From: Acinetobacter brisouioides
GTDB lineage: Bacteria > Pseudomonadota > Gammaproteobacteria > Pseudomonadales > Moraxellaceae
NCBI RefSeq assembly: GCF_004331075.1
Contig: NZ_SJNX01000001.1
Location: 434,001-498,000, forward strand
Reading direction: 5' to 3'
Length of the DNA stretch: 64,000 nucleotides
Shown piece after piece: positions 20,068 through 30,471 of this stretch; the stretch's first letter is position 1, and every line of letters begins with the position of its first letter. The notes beneath the pieces were generated by a model. The model had not been told where the DNA came from, ran no database searches, and worked only from the letters and a program-made list of their open reading frames with translations. Both the position numbers and the translations under genes were made by a program.

Positions 20068-20733
20068 ATGCAAAAAATATTTTTAAATTTGACCTTACTC
20101 TTATCTGTAACGCTCACTGGCTGTGCTACGTCACGAGGACTAATTCAACTGCCAGCAACGACACCCCTTCCAGTCACAACGCCACAACAAAGCAATCAAC
20201 ATACAGCCGTGATTGCACTGGTTGAAGATGACCGTATTTTTCAGGAAGCGCCGAAAACCCCAGATATTCCGTCATTAAAAGGTGGTCTGGCACAAGCAAC
20301 CCAAGATGAAAAAGCCCGTGCAGTCGCACGCAAGCGCAATGGTTACGGGCATGCTTTAGGCGATATTTTATTGCAAGATGGGAGTGTGACTCAGGTTATA
20401 CAACAGCGCGTAGAACGTGCCTTAACCCAATCAGGTTATCAGGTCGTCCCAAATACCGATGCCAATAAAGCCACTGCAAACTTGGTTCTTACTGTAAAAA
20501 TTAATAAGTTTTGGTCTTGGTTTCAACCTGGTTTTACCTCGATTAAAATTCACTCTGAAATTGACAGTGATGTGATCAACAATAAAACTTCTCCTCAACC
20601 CATTCATATTTATAGCAAAGTGACCAATTCTGGCCAAATTGCCAATGGCAGCAAATGGATTGCCAACATCAATCAGGTTCTAGATGATTATGAAGCCCAA
20701 TTGATTCGTGAGCTAAAAAAACAACAACCTTAA
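20068..20733 (+). CDS. Putative outer-membrane or periplasmic lipoprotein (YajG-like size)
   Basis: The 221-residue product begins MQKIFLNLTLLLSVTLTGCA, a type II signal with the lipobox LTGC, so the mature protein is lipidated at Cys19. A following Ser-Arg does not suggest inner-membrane retention. The start at 20068 is preferred over 20062 because GGAA lies 7 bases before it. The mature part is a mixed alpha/beta domain ending in the VTNSGQIANGSKWIANINQ strand-helix, reminiscent of YajG-type lipoproteins, but I cannot assign a family with certainty. It is monocistronic with a terminator at 20765. Confidence 0.7.
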   Translation: MQKIFLNLTLLLSVTLTGCATSRGLIQLPATTPLPVTTPQQSNQHTAVIALVEDDRIFQEAPKTPDIPSLKGGLAQATQDEKARAVARKRNGYGHALGDILLQDGSVTQVIQQRVERALTQSGYQVVPNTDANKATANLVLTVKINKFWSWFQPGFTSIKIHSEIDSDVINNKTSPQPIHIYSKVTNSGQIANGSKWIANINQVLDDYEAQLIRELKKQQP

Positions 20734-20764
20734 CTTAAAATAGAATGACAATGTGTTACGACAA

Positions 20765-20792
20765 AAAACAGGCTGCATTGCAGCCTGTTTTT
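20765..20792. terminator. Bidirectional terminator
   Basis: AAAACAGGCTG-CATTG-CAGCCTGTTTTT is an 11-bp stem between the lipoprotein gene and the convergent DJ-1/PfpI gene. Confidence 0.9.
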
Positions 20793-20819
20793 CCAATCTG
20801 ATCTTTTTCAAGATCGCTT

Positions 20820-21398
20820 TTAAATCCGAATTTCAGCACCAAGCAACTTCACAAATTGCGCCAACCAAGCAGGATGTGCAGGCCATGCAGGTGCAGTCAC
20901 CAAGTGCCCATCGGTTACGGCGTCTGTCACTGCAATATCGGCATAGGTTCCACCTGCGAGTTTAACTTCTACAGCGCAGGCTGGATACGCAGAACAGGTT
21001 TTTCCTTGCAATACATTCGCAGCAGCCAATAACTGTGCTCCATGACAGACCGCTGCAATCGGTTTTTGCGCAGCATCAAATGCTTGTACAATTTCTACCA
21101 CACGTGCGTTCATGCGTAAGTATTCAGGCGCACGTCCACCCGGAATGACTAAACCAACATAGTTTTCAGGATTGACTGCATCGAAGTTGTAGTTAATGGC
21201 AAAATTATGCCCACGTTTTTCACTATAAGTCTGCTCACCTTCAAAATCATGAATCGCGGTCGCGATATGATCTCCTGATTTTTTATCTGGGCAAACGGCA
21301 TGCACCACATAGCCCAATCCTGTCAAAAACTGAAAAGGCACCATAGTTTCATAATCTTCTGCATAATCGCCAACGAGCATGAGTAGCTGCTTGCTCAT
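20820..21398 (-). CDS. DJ-1/PfpI family protein
   Basis: The 192-residue class I glutamine-amidotransferase-like protein has the nucleophile elbow [10 protein letters not shown] (Cys at about residue 110) and the acidic [13 protein letters not shown] segment. Members act as proteases, glyoxalases/deglycases or chaperones. The start is ATG 21398 with a GGAG site; the in-frame upstream ATG at 21443 is not supported by a ribosome site. It is divergent from the MFS gene at 21588. Confidence 0.85.
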   Translation of the reverse strand: MSKQLLMLVGDYAEDYETMVPFQFLTGLGYVVHAVCPDKKSGDHIATAIHDFEGEQTYSEKRGHNFAINYNFDAVNPENYVGLVIPGGRAPEYLRMNARVVEIVQAFDAAQKPIAAVCHGAQLLAAANVLQGKTCSAYPACAVEVKLAGGTYADIAVTDAVTDGHLVTAPAWPAHPAWLAQFVKLLGAEIRI

Positions 21399-21587
21399 AT
21401 TATTCTCCGTGTTGTTTTTGGATGATTTTTTAGACAATAGCATACTGCACTGAAAAATGGATTTTTGCCTGTATATCTTTATGTAATGTTGATCCTGTCC
21501 ATTTTTTATACTGGTTCTTTTCCCGAGTTATTTACCGTATGCTATAAAAAATAGGAAAAATCACATATAAATGCTGAGGGATAAGCA

Positions 21588-22766
21588 ATGGCATCTGTAG
21601 ATCATTCACTGCGTTATCAGGCTTATGGTTATATTGCTGCAGGGATTAGCAGTTTAATGCTCGTACATGCCATTGGGCGTTTTGCCTTTACCCCGCTATT
21701 ACCCTATTTCATCCAAGATCATCTCATCAGTATTAACCAAGGTGCAGACCTCGCAACCAGTAATTATTTAGGTTATTTGATTGGGGCATTAATGGCGGTC
21801 TATTTAAACCGACCTGATCGACTGAAACGTTATGTCTGCTTTGGTTTAGTGATCAATGCCGCACTAACCATACTGCAATGTTTGAGCGCTGCTTATATAC
21901 CACTGTTATTGCTACGCCTTGCCAATGGCATGAGTAATGGCTTGGTGTTTGTGCTTGCGCCTGCCCTGATTTTGGAATGGCTCAGTGAACATCAACTGAC
22001 GCGTTTAAGTGGTCTCGTGTACTTTGGTGTAGGTTTGGGATTAATCGTCAGCGGTATTTTGGTGGACTGGACAGCTCCGTTTTTTACGGGGCAATGGCGC
22101 TGGCTGCCGATTGCCATCGCTTGTATTCCGCTGCTGGTATTTAGCCTATATCAAATCTCAAAAATCCAGATTCATCCGAAAGTTAAAACAGCATATGCAA
22201 GCCAAAAACTGTTTGATACCAACAGTACACCACTGTTTATTTCTTATATTGGCGCAGGTCTGGGTTATATTTTACCGATGACCTTTTTGCCTGCTTTAGC
22301 ACATCAGGTTGGTGGTGAGCATACAGTTTTAGTGAAAAATGTTTGGTTAATTACCTCGCTGTCCTGTTCACTGTTTATTCCCATCTGGAACAGTTTGGGT
22401 ACGCGTTGGGGAGATCGTCAGGCTTTGCTTGGTTCATACTGGATACAAGCGCTCGGCGTGTTACTGATTTTGCTTATGCCGAATATTTGGGGTGTTTTAG
22501 GCTGTGCGGTCTTTGTCGGTGCTGGATTTCTTGGCTCAGTCATGTGTACCCAGCGTTTGGCGCGTTTTTTCCAGCCACATCAAGGGCCGAAACTTTCCGC
22601 AGCCATGATTACCATTTATGCAGGTGCGCAGTTATTTGGCCCATGGTTAGCAAAACTCTGGATTGAACATGGTGGTTCATTGCAACAAAGTTTTGCAGTG
22701 GGTTTATTGGCTTTTATTTGGGGACTGTTCTGGACATGGCGTACCCCGAAAAAAATGACTGTTTAA
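21588..22766 (+). CDS. YbfB/YjiJ-family MFS permease
   Basis: The 392-residue protein has twelve predicted helices. The N-terminal SSLMLVHAIGRFAFTPLLPY and SNYLGYLIGALMAVYLNRPD blocks are characteristic of the YbfB/YjiJ branch of the major facilitator superfamily, whose substrates are mostly unknown. It is divergent from the DJ-1/PfpI gene, and the two could be co-regulated across the 189-bp gap. The 3' region is followed by a dispersed repeat. Confidence 0.82.
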   Translation: MASVDHSLRYQAYGYIAAGISSLMLVHAIGRFAFTPLLPYFIQDHLISINQGADLATSNYLGYLIGALMAVYLNRPDRLKRYVCFGLVINAALTILQCLSAAYIPLLLLRLANGMSNGLVFVLAPALILEWLSEHQLTRLSGLVYFGVGLGLIVSGILVDWTAPFFTGQWRWLPIAIACIPLLVFSLYQISKIQIHPKVKTAYASQKLFDTNSTPLFISYIGAGLGYILPMTFLPALAHQVGGEHTVLVKNVWLITSLSCSLFIPIWNSLGTRWGDRQALLGSYWIQALGVLLILLMPNIWGVLGCAVFVGAGFLGSVMCTQRLARFFQPHQGPKLSAAMITIYAGAQLFGPWLAKLWIEHGGSLQQSFAVGLLAFIWGLFWTWRTPKKMTV

Positions 22767-22950
22767 TTTTTTAGAACGAAGCTCTGTTATTTTTAAATTA
22801 ACGATTTTATATGATACGCGGAAATGTCATCCGTAATTGTCCGAGGTAAGATGTCTTTTTAAAAAATAATGTTTCTGCGACTTATTTATTAGATGTAAGC
22901 ATTCCCCGAGTTTTGCGGAAGAAAACACTACTCCCAAAAAGGTTTTCCTT

Positions 22951-22968
22951 GCGAAGCTTCGCTTCTCA
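22951..22968. repeat. Dispersed repeat, copy B of the GCGAAGCTTC element
   Basis: GCGAAGCTTCGCTTCTCA here matches 14574-14591 at 17 of 18 positions. It sits in the 349-bp non-coding stretch 22767-23115, which otherwise shows only the terminator at 23044. The GCGAAGCTTCGC half is itself a perfect palindrome in this copy. Confidence 0.55.
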
Positions 22969-23043
22969 TTTGGCGAAACAAAAGAACAGGAAAAATCCCG
23001 AAACGTAACTTCACAAAGGGTTTGTGATAGTACACGAACTAAA

Positions 23044-23071
23044 GTTAAGGGGTTTATAAAAACCCCTTAAC
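23044..23071 (-). terminator. Probable terminator of the aromatic aminotransferase gene
   Basis: GTTAAGGGGTTT-ATAA-AAACCCCTTAAC is a 12-bp perfect stem about 45 bp beyond the aminotransferase stop codon on the minus strand. The T tract is short, so it may also act bidirectionally or only as an mRNA 3' stabiliser. Confidence 0.6.
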
Positions 23072-23115
23072 TGATTTGTATCAACCTAATATGGTCATTT
23101 TGGTTTTTACACCGA

Positions 23116-24315
23116 TTAACGTGTCAAAACTTTGGCAATTGATTCAGCCACATAATACACGTTTTTCTGGTTCAAACCTGCAACACAGATACGACCACTG
23201 CGAAGCAAATAAATGGCGAATTCTTCACGTAAAATGTCAGCTTGCTCGCCTGTTAAGCCTGTGTAACTGAACATACCACGTTGTTTCACCAAGTAGCTAA
23301 AGTCACGACCTGGTACACGTTGAGTTAACTCATCACGCAAGATGGTACGCATTTTGGTAATGCGGTCACACATCTCTTGCAACTCTTCTTGCCAGTCCAG
23401 ACGTAGTGCATCATCACGCAATACGGTATCGACTAAAACAGCACCTGTCGTTGGCGGACTTGAATAAATTTTACGGACAGTGGCTTTGAACTGCCCCAAG
23501 ACATGTTCAGCTGACTCAGTCGATTCACAAATTGCAGTCAACCCACCAATACGCTCGCCATACAACGAGAAGATTTTTGAGAATGAGTTGCTGAGCAAGA
23601 ATTTTGCACCTGCACGGTCTAGCGCACGAATTGCATAGGCATCTTTATCGAGATCTTCTGCAAAGCCTTGATATGCAATATCCAGAAATGGAATGAGGTT
23701 GCGTTCAAGTAATACGGCGATCACTTGATCCCATTGCTCAGGAGTCAAATCTGCACCTGTCGGGTTATGACAGCAAGGGTGTAACAACACAACATCTTGC
23801 TCTGGAATTTGTTTTAAGCACGCCAACATCTCGTCAAATGCAACGCCATTGGTGTTGGCATCAAAGTATGGATACTCCGCTACTTCAAAGCCTGAACCTT
23901 GGAAAATCGCAATGTGGTTTTCCCATGTTGGACGGCTGACCCACACTTTAGAGTTTGGGAAATATTTATGCAGGAAGTCTGCACCGACTTTCAGCGCACC
24001 TGAACCACCCAAAGTCTGAATGGTCACTGCACGTTGTTCTGCACGCGCTTGGCTGTCTGCACCCAATAACAATTCTTGGGTAATATCGCAGTAAGATTTT
24101 AAGCCTGACATTGGCAAATACAGCTTGGCTTTATCCACGTCTTGATTGGTGCGCAGTGCAGCTTGTTTCACAGCATTTAACTGCGGCACAATCCCTTCTT
24201 CGGTGTAATACAAACCAATACTTAAATTGACTTTATTGTTGCGTTCGTCTTTTTGGAATTTTTCCATTAAAGTTAAAATCGGGTCGCCTGCATAAGGCTC
24301 AACATGCTGAAACAT
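23116..24315 (-). CDS. tyrB: Aromatic amino acid / aspartate aminotransferase (class I)
   Basis: The 399-residue PLP enzyme is of the AspC/TyrB subgroup: it starts [20 protein letters not shown] and has the substrate-binding [13 protein letters not shown] strand. The PLP lysine is in [17 protein letters not shown] (about K247), and HNPTGADLT and [12 protein letters not shown] are intact. TyrB and AspC are hard to separate by motif, so the tyrosine/phenylalanine preference is a best guess. It is a single gene. Confidence 0.85.
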   Translation of the reverse strand: MFQHVEPYAGDPILTLMEKFQKDERNNKVNLSIGLYYTEEGIVPQLNAVKQAALRTNQDVDKAKLYLPMSGLKSYCDITQELLLGADSQARAEQRAVTIQTLGGSGALKVGADFLHKYFPNSKVWVSRPTWENHIAIFQGSGFEVAEYPYFDANTNGVAFDEMLACLKQIPEQDVVLLHPCCHNPTGADLTPEQWDQVIAVLLERNLIPFLDIAYQGFAEDLDKDAYAIRALDRAGAKFLLSNSFSKIFSLYGERIGGLTAICESTESAEHVLGQFKATVRKIYSSPPTTGAVLVDTVLRDDALRLDWQEELQEMCDRITKMRTILRDELTQRVPGRDFSYLVKQRGMFSYTGLTGEQADILREEFAIYLLRSGRICVAGLNQKNVYYVAESIAKVLTR

Positions 24316-24394
24316 AGACTATCTATCCTGATGGTTGCCTTAGCATTATAAACACAGATCGCACCATTTTGACGCTGATTTTTTAGCCAACTAT

Positions 24395-24793
24395 TCAATC
24401 CTTTTGTCCATGTTCGATCTGTTCAAGAATCGGACAATCTGCGGTTTCATTCCCCGCGCAGCAATCTGCGGTGTGCTGCAAAATTTCCACCATGTTTTGC
24501 AATGCTGCGATACGCTGCTGTAACTGCTGGATATGTGCCAGTGCCAACTGTTTGACTTCAGCACTCTGTCGCGACTGATTGCGCCATAAACTGAGTAATT
24601 CCTTGATTTGCTCCACTGAAAAATCCAGTGTTCGCGCATGACGAATAAAACGCAGGGCTTGAAGATCTTGGGTGTTATAAACTCGATAACCTGCACTGGT
24701 GCGTTGAATATTGGGCAACAATCCGACTTCTTCATAGTAACGAATCATCTTGCTCGACAACCCTGTCTGTTTGGCAACTTGCCCGATATTCAT
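24395..24793 (-). CDS. cueR: Cu(I)-responsive MerR-family regulator CueR
   Basis: The 132-residue MerR regulator has the N-terminal winged helix [20 protein letters not shown], the long dimerisation coiled coil (about residues 75-110) and a C-terminal metal loop with cysteines in [11 protein letters not shown], the CueR-type C-x7-C arrangement for two-coordinate Cu(I). Its ATG overlaps the copA stop as ATGA, so it is translated with the ATPase it controls. The promoter it should act on is the divergent copA/copZ-like gap. Confidence 0.92.
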   Translation of the reverse strand: MNIGQVAKQTGLSSKMIRYYEEVGLLPNIQRTSAGYRVYNTQDLQALRFIRHARTLDFSVEQIKELLSLWRNQSRQSAEVKQLALAHIQQLQQRIAALQNMVEILQHTADCCAGNETADCPILEQIEHGQKD

Positions 24794-27267
24794 GCAAAAA
24801 CTCCCCGAAAGCGTTTTAAGCGCAAGGCATTGCCCAACACAAACACCGATGACATACCCATGGCAAATGCCGCAAACATCGGTGACAGTAAAATGCCATA
24901 GGCTGGATACAATACCCCTGCTGCCACAGGAATCAGCGCTGCGTTATATATAAATGCCCAAAACAGGTTTTGGCGAATATTGCGAATGGTGGCTTGGCTC
25001 AGTGCAATCGCATTGCTCACTCCTTGCAGGTTGCCAGACATCAGCACCACATCGGCAGATTCAATCGCAACATCCGTTCCTGTTCCCACGGCAATACCGA
25101 TATCGGCTGCTGCCAAAGCGGGTGCATCATTAATACCGTCTCCGACAAAAGCCAATTTGCCATATTTCTGCTGCAACTGCTGTACGGCGTTGACCTTACC
25201 TTCTGGCAACACTTCAGCAATCACTTCATCTATGCCCAACTGCTTGGCTATCGCCTGTGCCGTAACATGATGATCACCAGTAATCATGGCAACTTTTAAA
25301 CCCAGTTTATGTAGATTTTGAATTGCACTGTAGCTGCTTGGCTTAATCGGGTCAGATACCACCAGCATCGCCACTAACTCTCGATCAATCGCGGCATAAA
25401 TCGGGGTTTTACCTTGCTCCGCCAACTGCTGTACCTGTTCAGAAAAGACTTCGACATTTAAACCCAATTGCTGCATTAAACGGGCTGCACCCAAATGAAT
25501 CTGCTGCTGATTGACGGTTGCTTCAACGCCATAACCCGTCAATGCCTGAAACTGTTCAACAGCTAACAACTCTAGTCCTTGCCGCTGTGCATGTTGCACA
25601 ATCGCCACTGCAATTGGGTGTTCTGATTTGGCTTCTACTGCTGCTACAACCTGTAAAATGTGTTGAGTTTGATTTGGATCAAGCGCTATAAAATCGGTCA
25701 GTGTTGGTTTACCTTCAGTGACGGTTCCTGTTTTATCTACTGCAACAATTTGAGTTTCCTGCAATTGCTGTAAGGCTTCACCCTGTTTAAATAAAACTCC
25801 TAGTTCCGCACCACGCCCTGTACTGACCATAATTGAAGTTGGTGTTGCCAAACCCATTGCACATGGGCAAGCAATAATCAGCACCGCAACCGCATTGACC
25901 AAACTCAGGCTTAAGGCAGGCTCAGGCCCGATGAAAAACCACACGACAAAAGTCAGGAGTGCCAAGCCCATCACCACAGGCACAAACCACATGGTCACTC
26001 GATCCACCAAAGCCTGAATCGGTAACTTGGAACCTTGTGCCTGCTCCACCAAACGAATAATTTGTGACAAAACAGTATTCGCACCAACGGCAGTGGCTTG
26101 AATGGTCAGCGAACCTTGTTGGTTAATCGTACCTGCCACCACGGTCATACCTACATTTTTCGCCACAGGAATCGGTTCGCCCGTGATCATGGATTCATCG
26201 ACAAAACTTTGTCCTTCGATCACTGTTGCATCAACAGGAATTTTCTCCCCTGGTTGAATCAGTAGTTGCATCCCCAGTTGTACTTGTGAAATTTCAACTT
26301 CTTGCACTTGTCCATCTTGAATAACCCGCGCAGTTTTTGGCTGTAAACCGAGTAAATGCTGAATCGCTTGCGAAGTGCGTCCTTTGGCTTTGGCTTCCAA
26401 ATAACGACCAAGCAGAATCAGGGTCACAATCACCGCTGCCGATTCAAAGTATACATTTACATTGTTCTCAGGGAGCCAAGTCGGTGCGAAGGTCGCTACG
26501 CAAGAAAAGCCATAGGCAGCCAGCGTGCCTACCGCAACCAGTGAATTCATATCGGGGGCAAAGCGCAATAAGGCAGGAATGCCCTTTTGATAAAAACGTC
26601 GTCCTGGGAAAATCAACACCAGCGTGGTCAAGACAAATTGTAGCCACCAACTGTTTTGCATGCCGATGTGCTGCATCACCCAATGATGAAAGGCTGGAAT
26701 TAAATGCCCACCCATTTCCAGAATAAACACAGGCAAGCTTAAACATGCTGAAATCAATAAGTCACGTTTTAACTGGTTGGCTTCCTGTTCACGGCGTTCG
26801 CCCAGTTCATTGCTCGGCTGCGTTGTATGCTGCGGCTGTAACTGTGCCTCATAACCTGCTTTATGTACGGCGGTGAGTAAAGCACTCGCATCGGTTAAAT
26901 GTGCATGTACCGTGGCTTTTTCTGTCGCAAGGTTCACTGTCGCATCACTAACACCTTCAACTTTTTTTAAGGCTTTTTCAACTCGTCCAACACATGAAGC
27001 ACAAGTCATGCCCTGAATATTTAACTCAAAAACCTGTTCGGGTTGACTACGAACCTCATAGCCTGCACGTTCTACCGCATGCACTAAAGCTTCACGCGAT
27101 ACAAGCACATCGCTATGGATCATGGCCTTTTCAGTCGCTAAGTTCACCGCAACATCAGCGACACCTTCCACTTTTTTTAAAGCTTTTTCCACCCGCCCTA
27201 CACACGAGGCGCAGGTCATGCCTTCGATCTCAAGCGACTGATGATATTGATGTTGTGACTGACTCAT
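24790..27267 (-). CDS. copA: Cu(I)-exporting P1B-type ATPase CopA
   Basis: The 825-residue inner-membrane pump expels Cu(I) to the periplasm. It has two N-terminal HMA domains, each with GMTCASC (Cys19/22 and Cys89/92), eight membrane helices, the transport motif CPC in [17 protein letters not shown], the phosphorylation motif [12 protein letters not shown], the HP motif SEHPIAVAI and the hinge [16 protein letters not shown]. All key residues are present. It forms an operon with cueR and is divergent from a CopZ-like gene. Confidence 0.96.
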   Translation of the reverse strand: MSQSQHQYHQSLEIEGMTCASCVGRVEKALKKVEGVADVAVNLATEKAMIHSDVLVSREALVHAVERAGYEVRSQPEQVFELNIQGMTCASCVGRVEKALKKVEGVSDATVNLATEKATVHAHLTDASALLTAVHKAGYEAQLQPQHTTQPSNELGERREQEANQLKRDLLISACLSLPVFILEMGGHLIPAFHHWVMQHIGMQNSWWLQFVLTTLVLIFPGRRFYQKGIPALLRFAPDMNSLVAVGTLAAYGFSCVATFAPTWLPENNVNVYFESAAVIVTLILLGRYLEAKAKGRTSQAIQHLLGLQPKTARVIQDGQVQEVEISQVQLGMQLLIQPGEKIPVDATVIEGQSFVDESMITGEPIPVAKNVGMTVVAGTINQQGSLTIQATAVGANTVLSQIIRLVEQAQGSKLPIQALVDRVTMWFVPVVMGLALLTFVVWFFIGPEPALSLSLVNAVAVLIIACPCAMGLATPTSIMVSTGRGAELGVLFKQGEALQQLQETQIVAVDKTGTVTEGKPTLTDFIALDPNQTQHILQVVAAVEAKSEHPIAVAIVQHAQRQGLELLAVEQFQALTGYGVEATVNQQQIHLGAARLMQQLGLNVEVFSEQVQQLAEQGKTPIYAAIDRELVAMLVVSDPIKPSSYSAIQNLHKLGLKVAMITGDHHVTAQAIAKQLGIDEVIAEVLPEGKVNAVQQLQQKYGKLAFVGDGINDAPALAAADIGIAVGTGTDVAIESADVVLMSGNLQGVSNAIALSQATIRNIRQNLFWAFIYNAALIPVAAGVLYPAYGILLSPMFAAFAMGMSSVFVLGNALRLKRFRGVFA

Positions 27268-27322
27268 ACTGTTTCCTCATGCTGTAAACAGGGATTGTAT
27301 TGATCTTAAAAATACAGGTTTT

Positions 27323-27353
27323 AGCTTAAACCTTGACATAATGGCAAGGTCAA
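27323..27353 (-). promoter_or_regulatory. MerR/CueR-type promoter of copA-cueR
   Basis: On the minus strand a TTGACC -35 (27348-27353) and a TAAGCT -10 (27323-27328) are separated by 19 bases, the over-long spacing that MerR-family activators correct by untwisting DNA. Inside the spacer lies the inverted repeat ACCTTG/CAAGGT. Confidence 0.75.
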
Positions 27354-27387
27354 GATACAGATTTAAAATATTCTGATTTAAAGCCAC

Positions 27388-27418
27388 TTGACCTTACCAT
27401 GAGGGTAAGCTTTACAAT
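27388..27418 (+). promoter_or_regulatory. MerR/CueR-type promoter of the CopZ-like gene
   Basis: TTGACC (27388-27393) and TACAAT (27413-27418) are 19 bases apart. The spacer holds the perfect repeat CTTACC-ATGAG-GGTAAG. This is a second, independent CueR-type site 35 bp from the copA one, reading the other way. Confidence 0.8.
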
Positions 27419-27449
27419 ACAATTCTCTTCTTCAAATCAGGCAGCAATC

Positions 27450-27647
27450 ATGAAATTTGAAATTGCCAATATGACTTGTGGCGGCTGTGCCCGTAGCGTT
27501 ACAGCAACTATTAAAGATCTTGACCCCAATGCACAGGTCAATATTGATGTTGCAAGCAAACTGGTCGACGTCCAAACCAGTGCCAGTGTTGAACAACTCA
27601 CTGAAGCTTTAACAGAAGATGGTTTCCCACCTGTTCTGAAAGCATAA
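27450..27647 (+). CDS. CopZ-like heavy-metal-associated copper chaperone
   Basis: The 65-residue single HMA domain has the metal-binding MTCGGC (Cys10, Cys13) and a beta-alpha-beta-beta-alpha-beta pattern. The ATG at 27450 follows CAGGCAGCAATC; an upstream in-frame start at 27399 would lie inside the CueR promoter and is rejected. CopZ proteins carry Cu(I) to CopA, consistent with the divergent shared CueR control region. Confidence 0.88.
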   Translation: MKFEIANMTCGGCARSVTATIKDLDPNAQVNIDVASKLVDVQTSASVEQLTEALTEDGFPPVLKA

Positions 27648-27663
27648 TGCTTCAGCTTGAGCT

Positions 27664-27700
27664 TTTGGGTATGACACGTCGCATACCCAAATCTTTTAAT
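27664..27700 (+). terminator. Terminator of the CopZ-like gene
   Basis: TTTGGGTATG and CATACCCAAA form a 10-bp stem with an 8-base loop (27664-27691), followed by TCTTTTAATTTT, 17 bases after the stop. Confidence 0.8.
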
Positions 27701-27953
27701 TTTAATTATGGATTTGATCCTGAATTAAACTTCTCTATTCCGCGGTCTTTTATCTCATAACAAGGGTCTTTTCTTAATACTCATGCCATGTTCTCCATCT
27801 GGATGGATAATATGTATCTATAGCATGTCTGCAACAAATAACGTCCTCACAAATCTGCACTTTTGTACTGTGTTTTAGTTGTTCTGTTGAAATCATGATT
27901 ATTTTTAGATTTATAAGTTTTTCTGTGCCGCGTTAGATTCTATTCATATCCAT

Positions 27954-27990
27954 AAAAAATGGGCTGATCACCAAGATCAGCCCATTTTTG
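27954..27990. terminator. Terminator at the 3' end of the pca-qui cluster
   Basis: AAAAAATGGGCTGATC-ACCAA-GATCAGCCCATTTTTG is a 10-bp GC-containing stem with A/T tracts on both sides, 46 bp beyond the quiA stop. A smaller hairpin GTCTAG/CTAGAC lies between them at 28002-28022. Together they close the long minus-strand operon. The rest of 27648-28035 holds nothing else I can identify. Confidence 0.88.
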
Positions 27991-28035
27991 TTGAGTCTCT
28001 GGTCTAGCTGCAAGCAACTAGACACAGCGCCTCAC

Positions 28036-30471
28036 TTATTTTTTGTCAGGCAACGCATAAGCCACTACGTAGTCACCATGATCTGGTGATTGACGCGCAC
28101 CGCCTGCAGAAATCACGATGTATTGTTTTCCTGTTTTTGGTGAAATGTAGCTCATTGGCGTACCTTGGCTACCGACAGGCAAGCGTGTTTTCCACAACTC
28201 TTTCCCTGTTGATGAATCAAAAGCACGTAAGTAATAGTCTTGTGTTGCAGCGAAGAACACCAAGCCACCTTGAGTTGCCATTGAACCACCAATGGTTGGC
28301 ATACCAATCGGTGCTTTCAAGCCCATTTTGAAACCTAGAGGTCCAGTGTCTTCGACTGTACCCAATGGTACTTGCCACGCGATTTGACGAGTTTTCATGT
28401 CAATCGCAGTCATGGTACCAAATGGCGGTTTTTGACATGGGATACCCAATGCTGACATGAAGCGGTTTTTGTTGACTTTGTACGGTGTACCTTTCATTGG
28501 TACAGCACCCATACCTGTGTTGACTTTCTCGCCACCACTCGCTTGGATTTTAATGTCTTCAGGCGTTTGTTTAATCAACTGAATCCATAAACCTAAACGC
28601 ATGTCGTTCACAAACATATAACGATGTGTTGGGTCAAACGAGATGCTACCCCAGTTCATGCCACCCAAAGAACCCGGGAAGCTGAGAGAAACATCAGTAC
28701 CTGGTGCAGTGAACAAACCATCGTAACGCATAGATTTAAAGTTAATACGACACATCAACTGGTCAAATGGTGTTGCGCCCCACATGTCAGACTCTTTTAA
28801 AGTCTGATTGCCAAGTTGTGGCATTTCAACTGAACGCGGTTGGTTTTTTGAATATTGTTCGTCTGGAATGTCTGCAACTTTTACAGGTTGCTCAACCACT
28901 TTGGTCAGTGGTTTACCTGTAACACGGTCAAGGACAAAGAACTGACCAGATTTCGTACCAATCACGACAGCAGGTTTAGTTGTGCCATCTTTCATTGGGA
29001 AATCGACCAAGCTTGGTTGCATTGGTAAGTCAAAGTCCCAAAGGTCATTATGTACAGTTTGGTAAACCCATTTTTCTTTCCCTGTTGTCGCATCAAGCGC
29101 CAACACAGAAGTATTATATTTGTGATCTAGTGCATTACGGTTCCCACCCCAAACATCTACCGATGAACTGCCCATTGGCAAGAATACAGTATTCATTTTC
29201 GGGTCATAAGACATTGGCGCCCAAGAGTTTGCGGAACTACGTTTGTAAGTTTCGCCTGGTTTTAACACATAGTTTGGATTTGGGTTACGTGCATCAAATG
29301 CCCAGCGTAATTTACCTGTGATCACGTCATAACCACGGATTACACCCCCCGGCATATCTGCGGCAACGTTATCGGCAACTCGACTCCCCACAACCAGTGT
29401 TGTACCTGCCAGTGTCGGAGCAGAAGTGACTTCAAAGCGAGGGGCTTTCGTACCACCTCCCATGCCTTCTAGCAAATTCACAGTACCATGATCACCAAAG
29501 TCTTCACAGCGTTGACCATTGTCGGCATTAATCGCAATTAAACGTCCATCTGGTGTATTTGTATAAACACGACGAGGACAAGCTGTATTGTTGGCAACTG
29601 CGGTTACAGGTGTTGCACCTGCCAATTTTGGTTGTTCGATGGCTTGCGTTGAATCAAAATAAGCAACACCACGACAGCGTTCCCATGCATCGGCTTTTGA
29701 ATTCACTCCCGCTTTCCACAACTGTTTACCCGTGTCTGCATCAACCGCAATCACGTTGTTATGTGGGGTACACAAGAACACTTTATTGCCGACTTGTAAT
29801 GGTGTTTCCTGATCTTCTGCGCCATTCCCCGTACCTGTGGTCATGTCACCTGTACGGTAAGTCCATGCTACTTTCAGGTCTTTGACGTTATTGCGGTTAA
29901 TCTGATCTAATGCGGCAAAACGACTACCACCTGCATCACTACCATAGTGATCCCAGTTTTTTTGCTGTTTTGTTGCATCTACAGGAACTAAAGGCAATGC
30001 CTGACCTGATGCTGCAACGGTCGGATGCGGTTGGAACATTTGATACAATGCCACCAACATCCCCACAAGAACGACCAAACCTGAACCATATGCAGGTGCT
30101 GTACACCGTGCTTTTTGCTCATAACAGCGTAAGCTCGGCAGCGTCAACATGATGGCAACAAATAACCCAGATGGGAACATGAGGTTAGAGAACAAGCCCC
30201 AGAAATCCCAACCTTTGTCGAACAAAGACCAAATCAGCGTTACAACAAATACACCCGCATAAATAAACCCACTGAGTGCTTTTCTTCTCAACATGAGAAT
30301 AGCCGCAAGGGTAATAAAAATCCCTGCGAGTAAGAAGTACCAAGAGCCACCGAGACCGATCAGCTTGCCACCACCAATCACATAAAATAAACCTGTAGCC
30401 AGCAATGCCAATCCTAAGATCGCACACCATATCTTAAATATGGGGTGTGGCTGAGTATATGAATCAGACAT
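28036..30471 (-). CDS. quiA: Quinate/shikimate dehydrogenase, PQQ-dependent, membrane-bound
   Basis: The 811-residue quinoprotein oxidises quinate or shikimate to the 3-dehydro acids and feeds electrons to ubiquinone. The first ~150 residues hold about five membrane helices, as in membrane glucose dehydrogenases. The rest is an eight-bladed PQQ beta-propeller on the periplasmic face, with tryptophan-docking repeats such as RWAFDARNPNP, SFDPTHRYMFVNDM and LGIPCQKPPFGTMTAIDMKT. It is the last gene of the cluster, separated from quiX by 360 bp. Its length matches ADP1 QuiA (about 809). Confidence 0.95.
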   Translation of the reverse strand: MSDSYTQPHPIFKIWCAILGLALLATGLFYVIGGGKLIGLGGSWYFLLAGIFITLAAILMLRRKALSGFIYAGVFVVTLIWSLFDKGWDFWGLFSNLMFPSGLFVAIMLTLPSLRCYEQKARCTAPAYGSGLVVLVGMLVALYQMFQPHPTVAASGQALPLVPVDATKQQKNWDHYGSDAGGSRFAALDQINRNNVKDLKVAWTYRTGDMTTGTGNGAEDQETPLQVGNKVFLCTPHNNVIAVDADTGKQLWKAGVNSKADAWERCRGVAYFDSTQAIEQPKLAGATPVTAVANNTACPRRVYTNTPDGRLIAINADNGQRCEDFGDHGTVNLLEGMGGGTKAPRFEVTSAPTLAGTTLVVGSRVADNVAADMPGGVIRGYDVITGKLRWAFDARNPNPNYVLKPGETYKRSSANSWAPMSYDPKMNTVFLPMGSSSVDVWGGNRNALDHKYNTSVLALDATTGKEKWVYQTVHNDLWDFDLPMQPSLVDFPMKDGTTKPAVVIGTKSGQFFVLDRVTGKPLTKVVEQPVKVADIPDEQYSKNQPRSVEMPQLGNQTLKESDMWGATPFDQLMCRINFKSMRYDGLFTAPGTDVSLSFPGSLGGMNWGSISFDPTHRYMFVNDMRLGLWIQLIKQTPEDIKIQASGGEKVNTGMGAVPMKGTPYKVNKNRFMSALGIPCQKPPFGTMTAIDMKTRQIAWQVPLGTVEDTGPLGFKMGLKAPIGMPTIGGSMATQGGLVFFAATQDYYLRAFDSSTGKELWKTRLPVGSQGTPMSYISPKTGKQYIVISAGGARQSPDHGDYVVAYALPDKK

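Noticed and set aside
24391..24735. Second minus-strand frame within cueR
   Set aside because: Out-of-frame shadow of cueR; the MerR protein is the real product.
26337..26746. Long frames on the opposite strand of copA
   Set aside because: They are antisense shadows of a fully conserved ATPase gene, with no ribosome sites and implausible composition.
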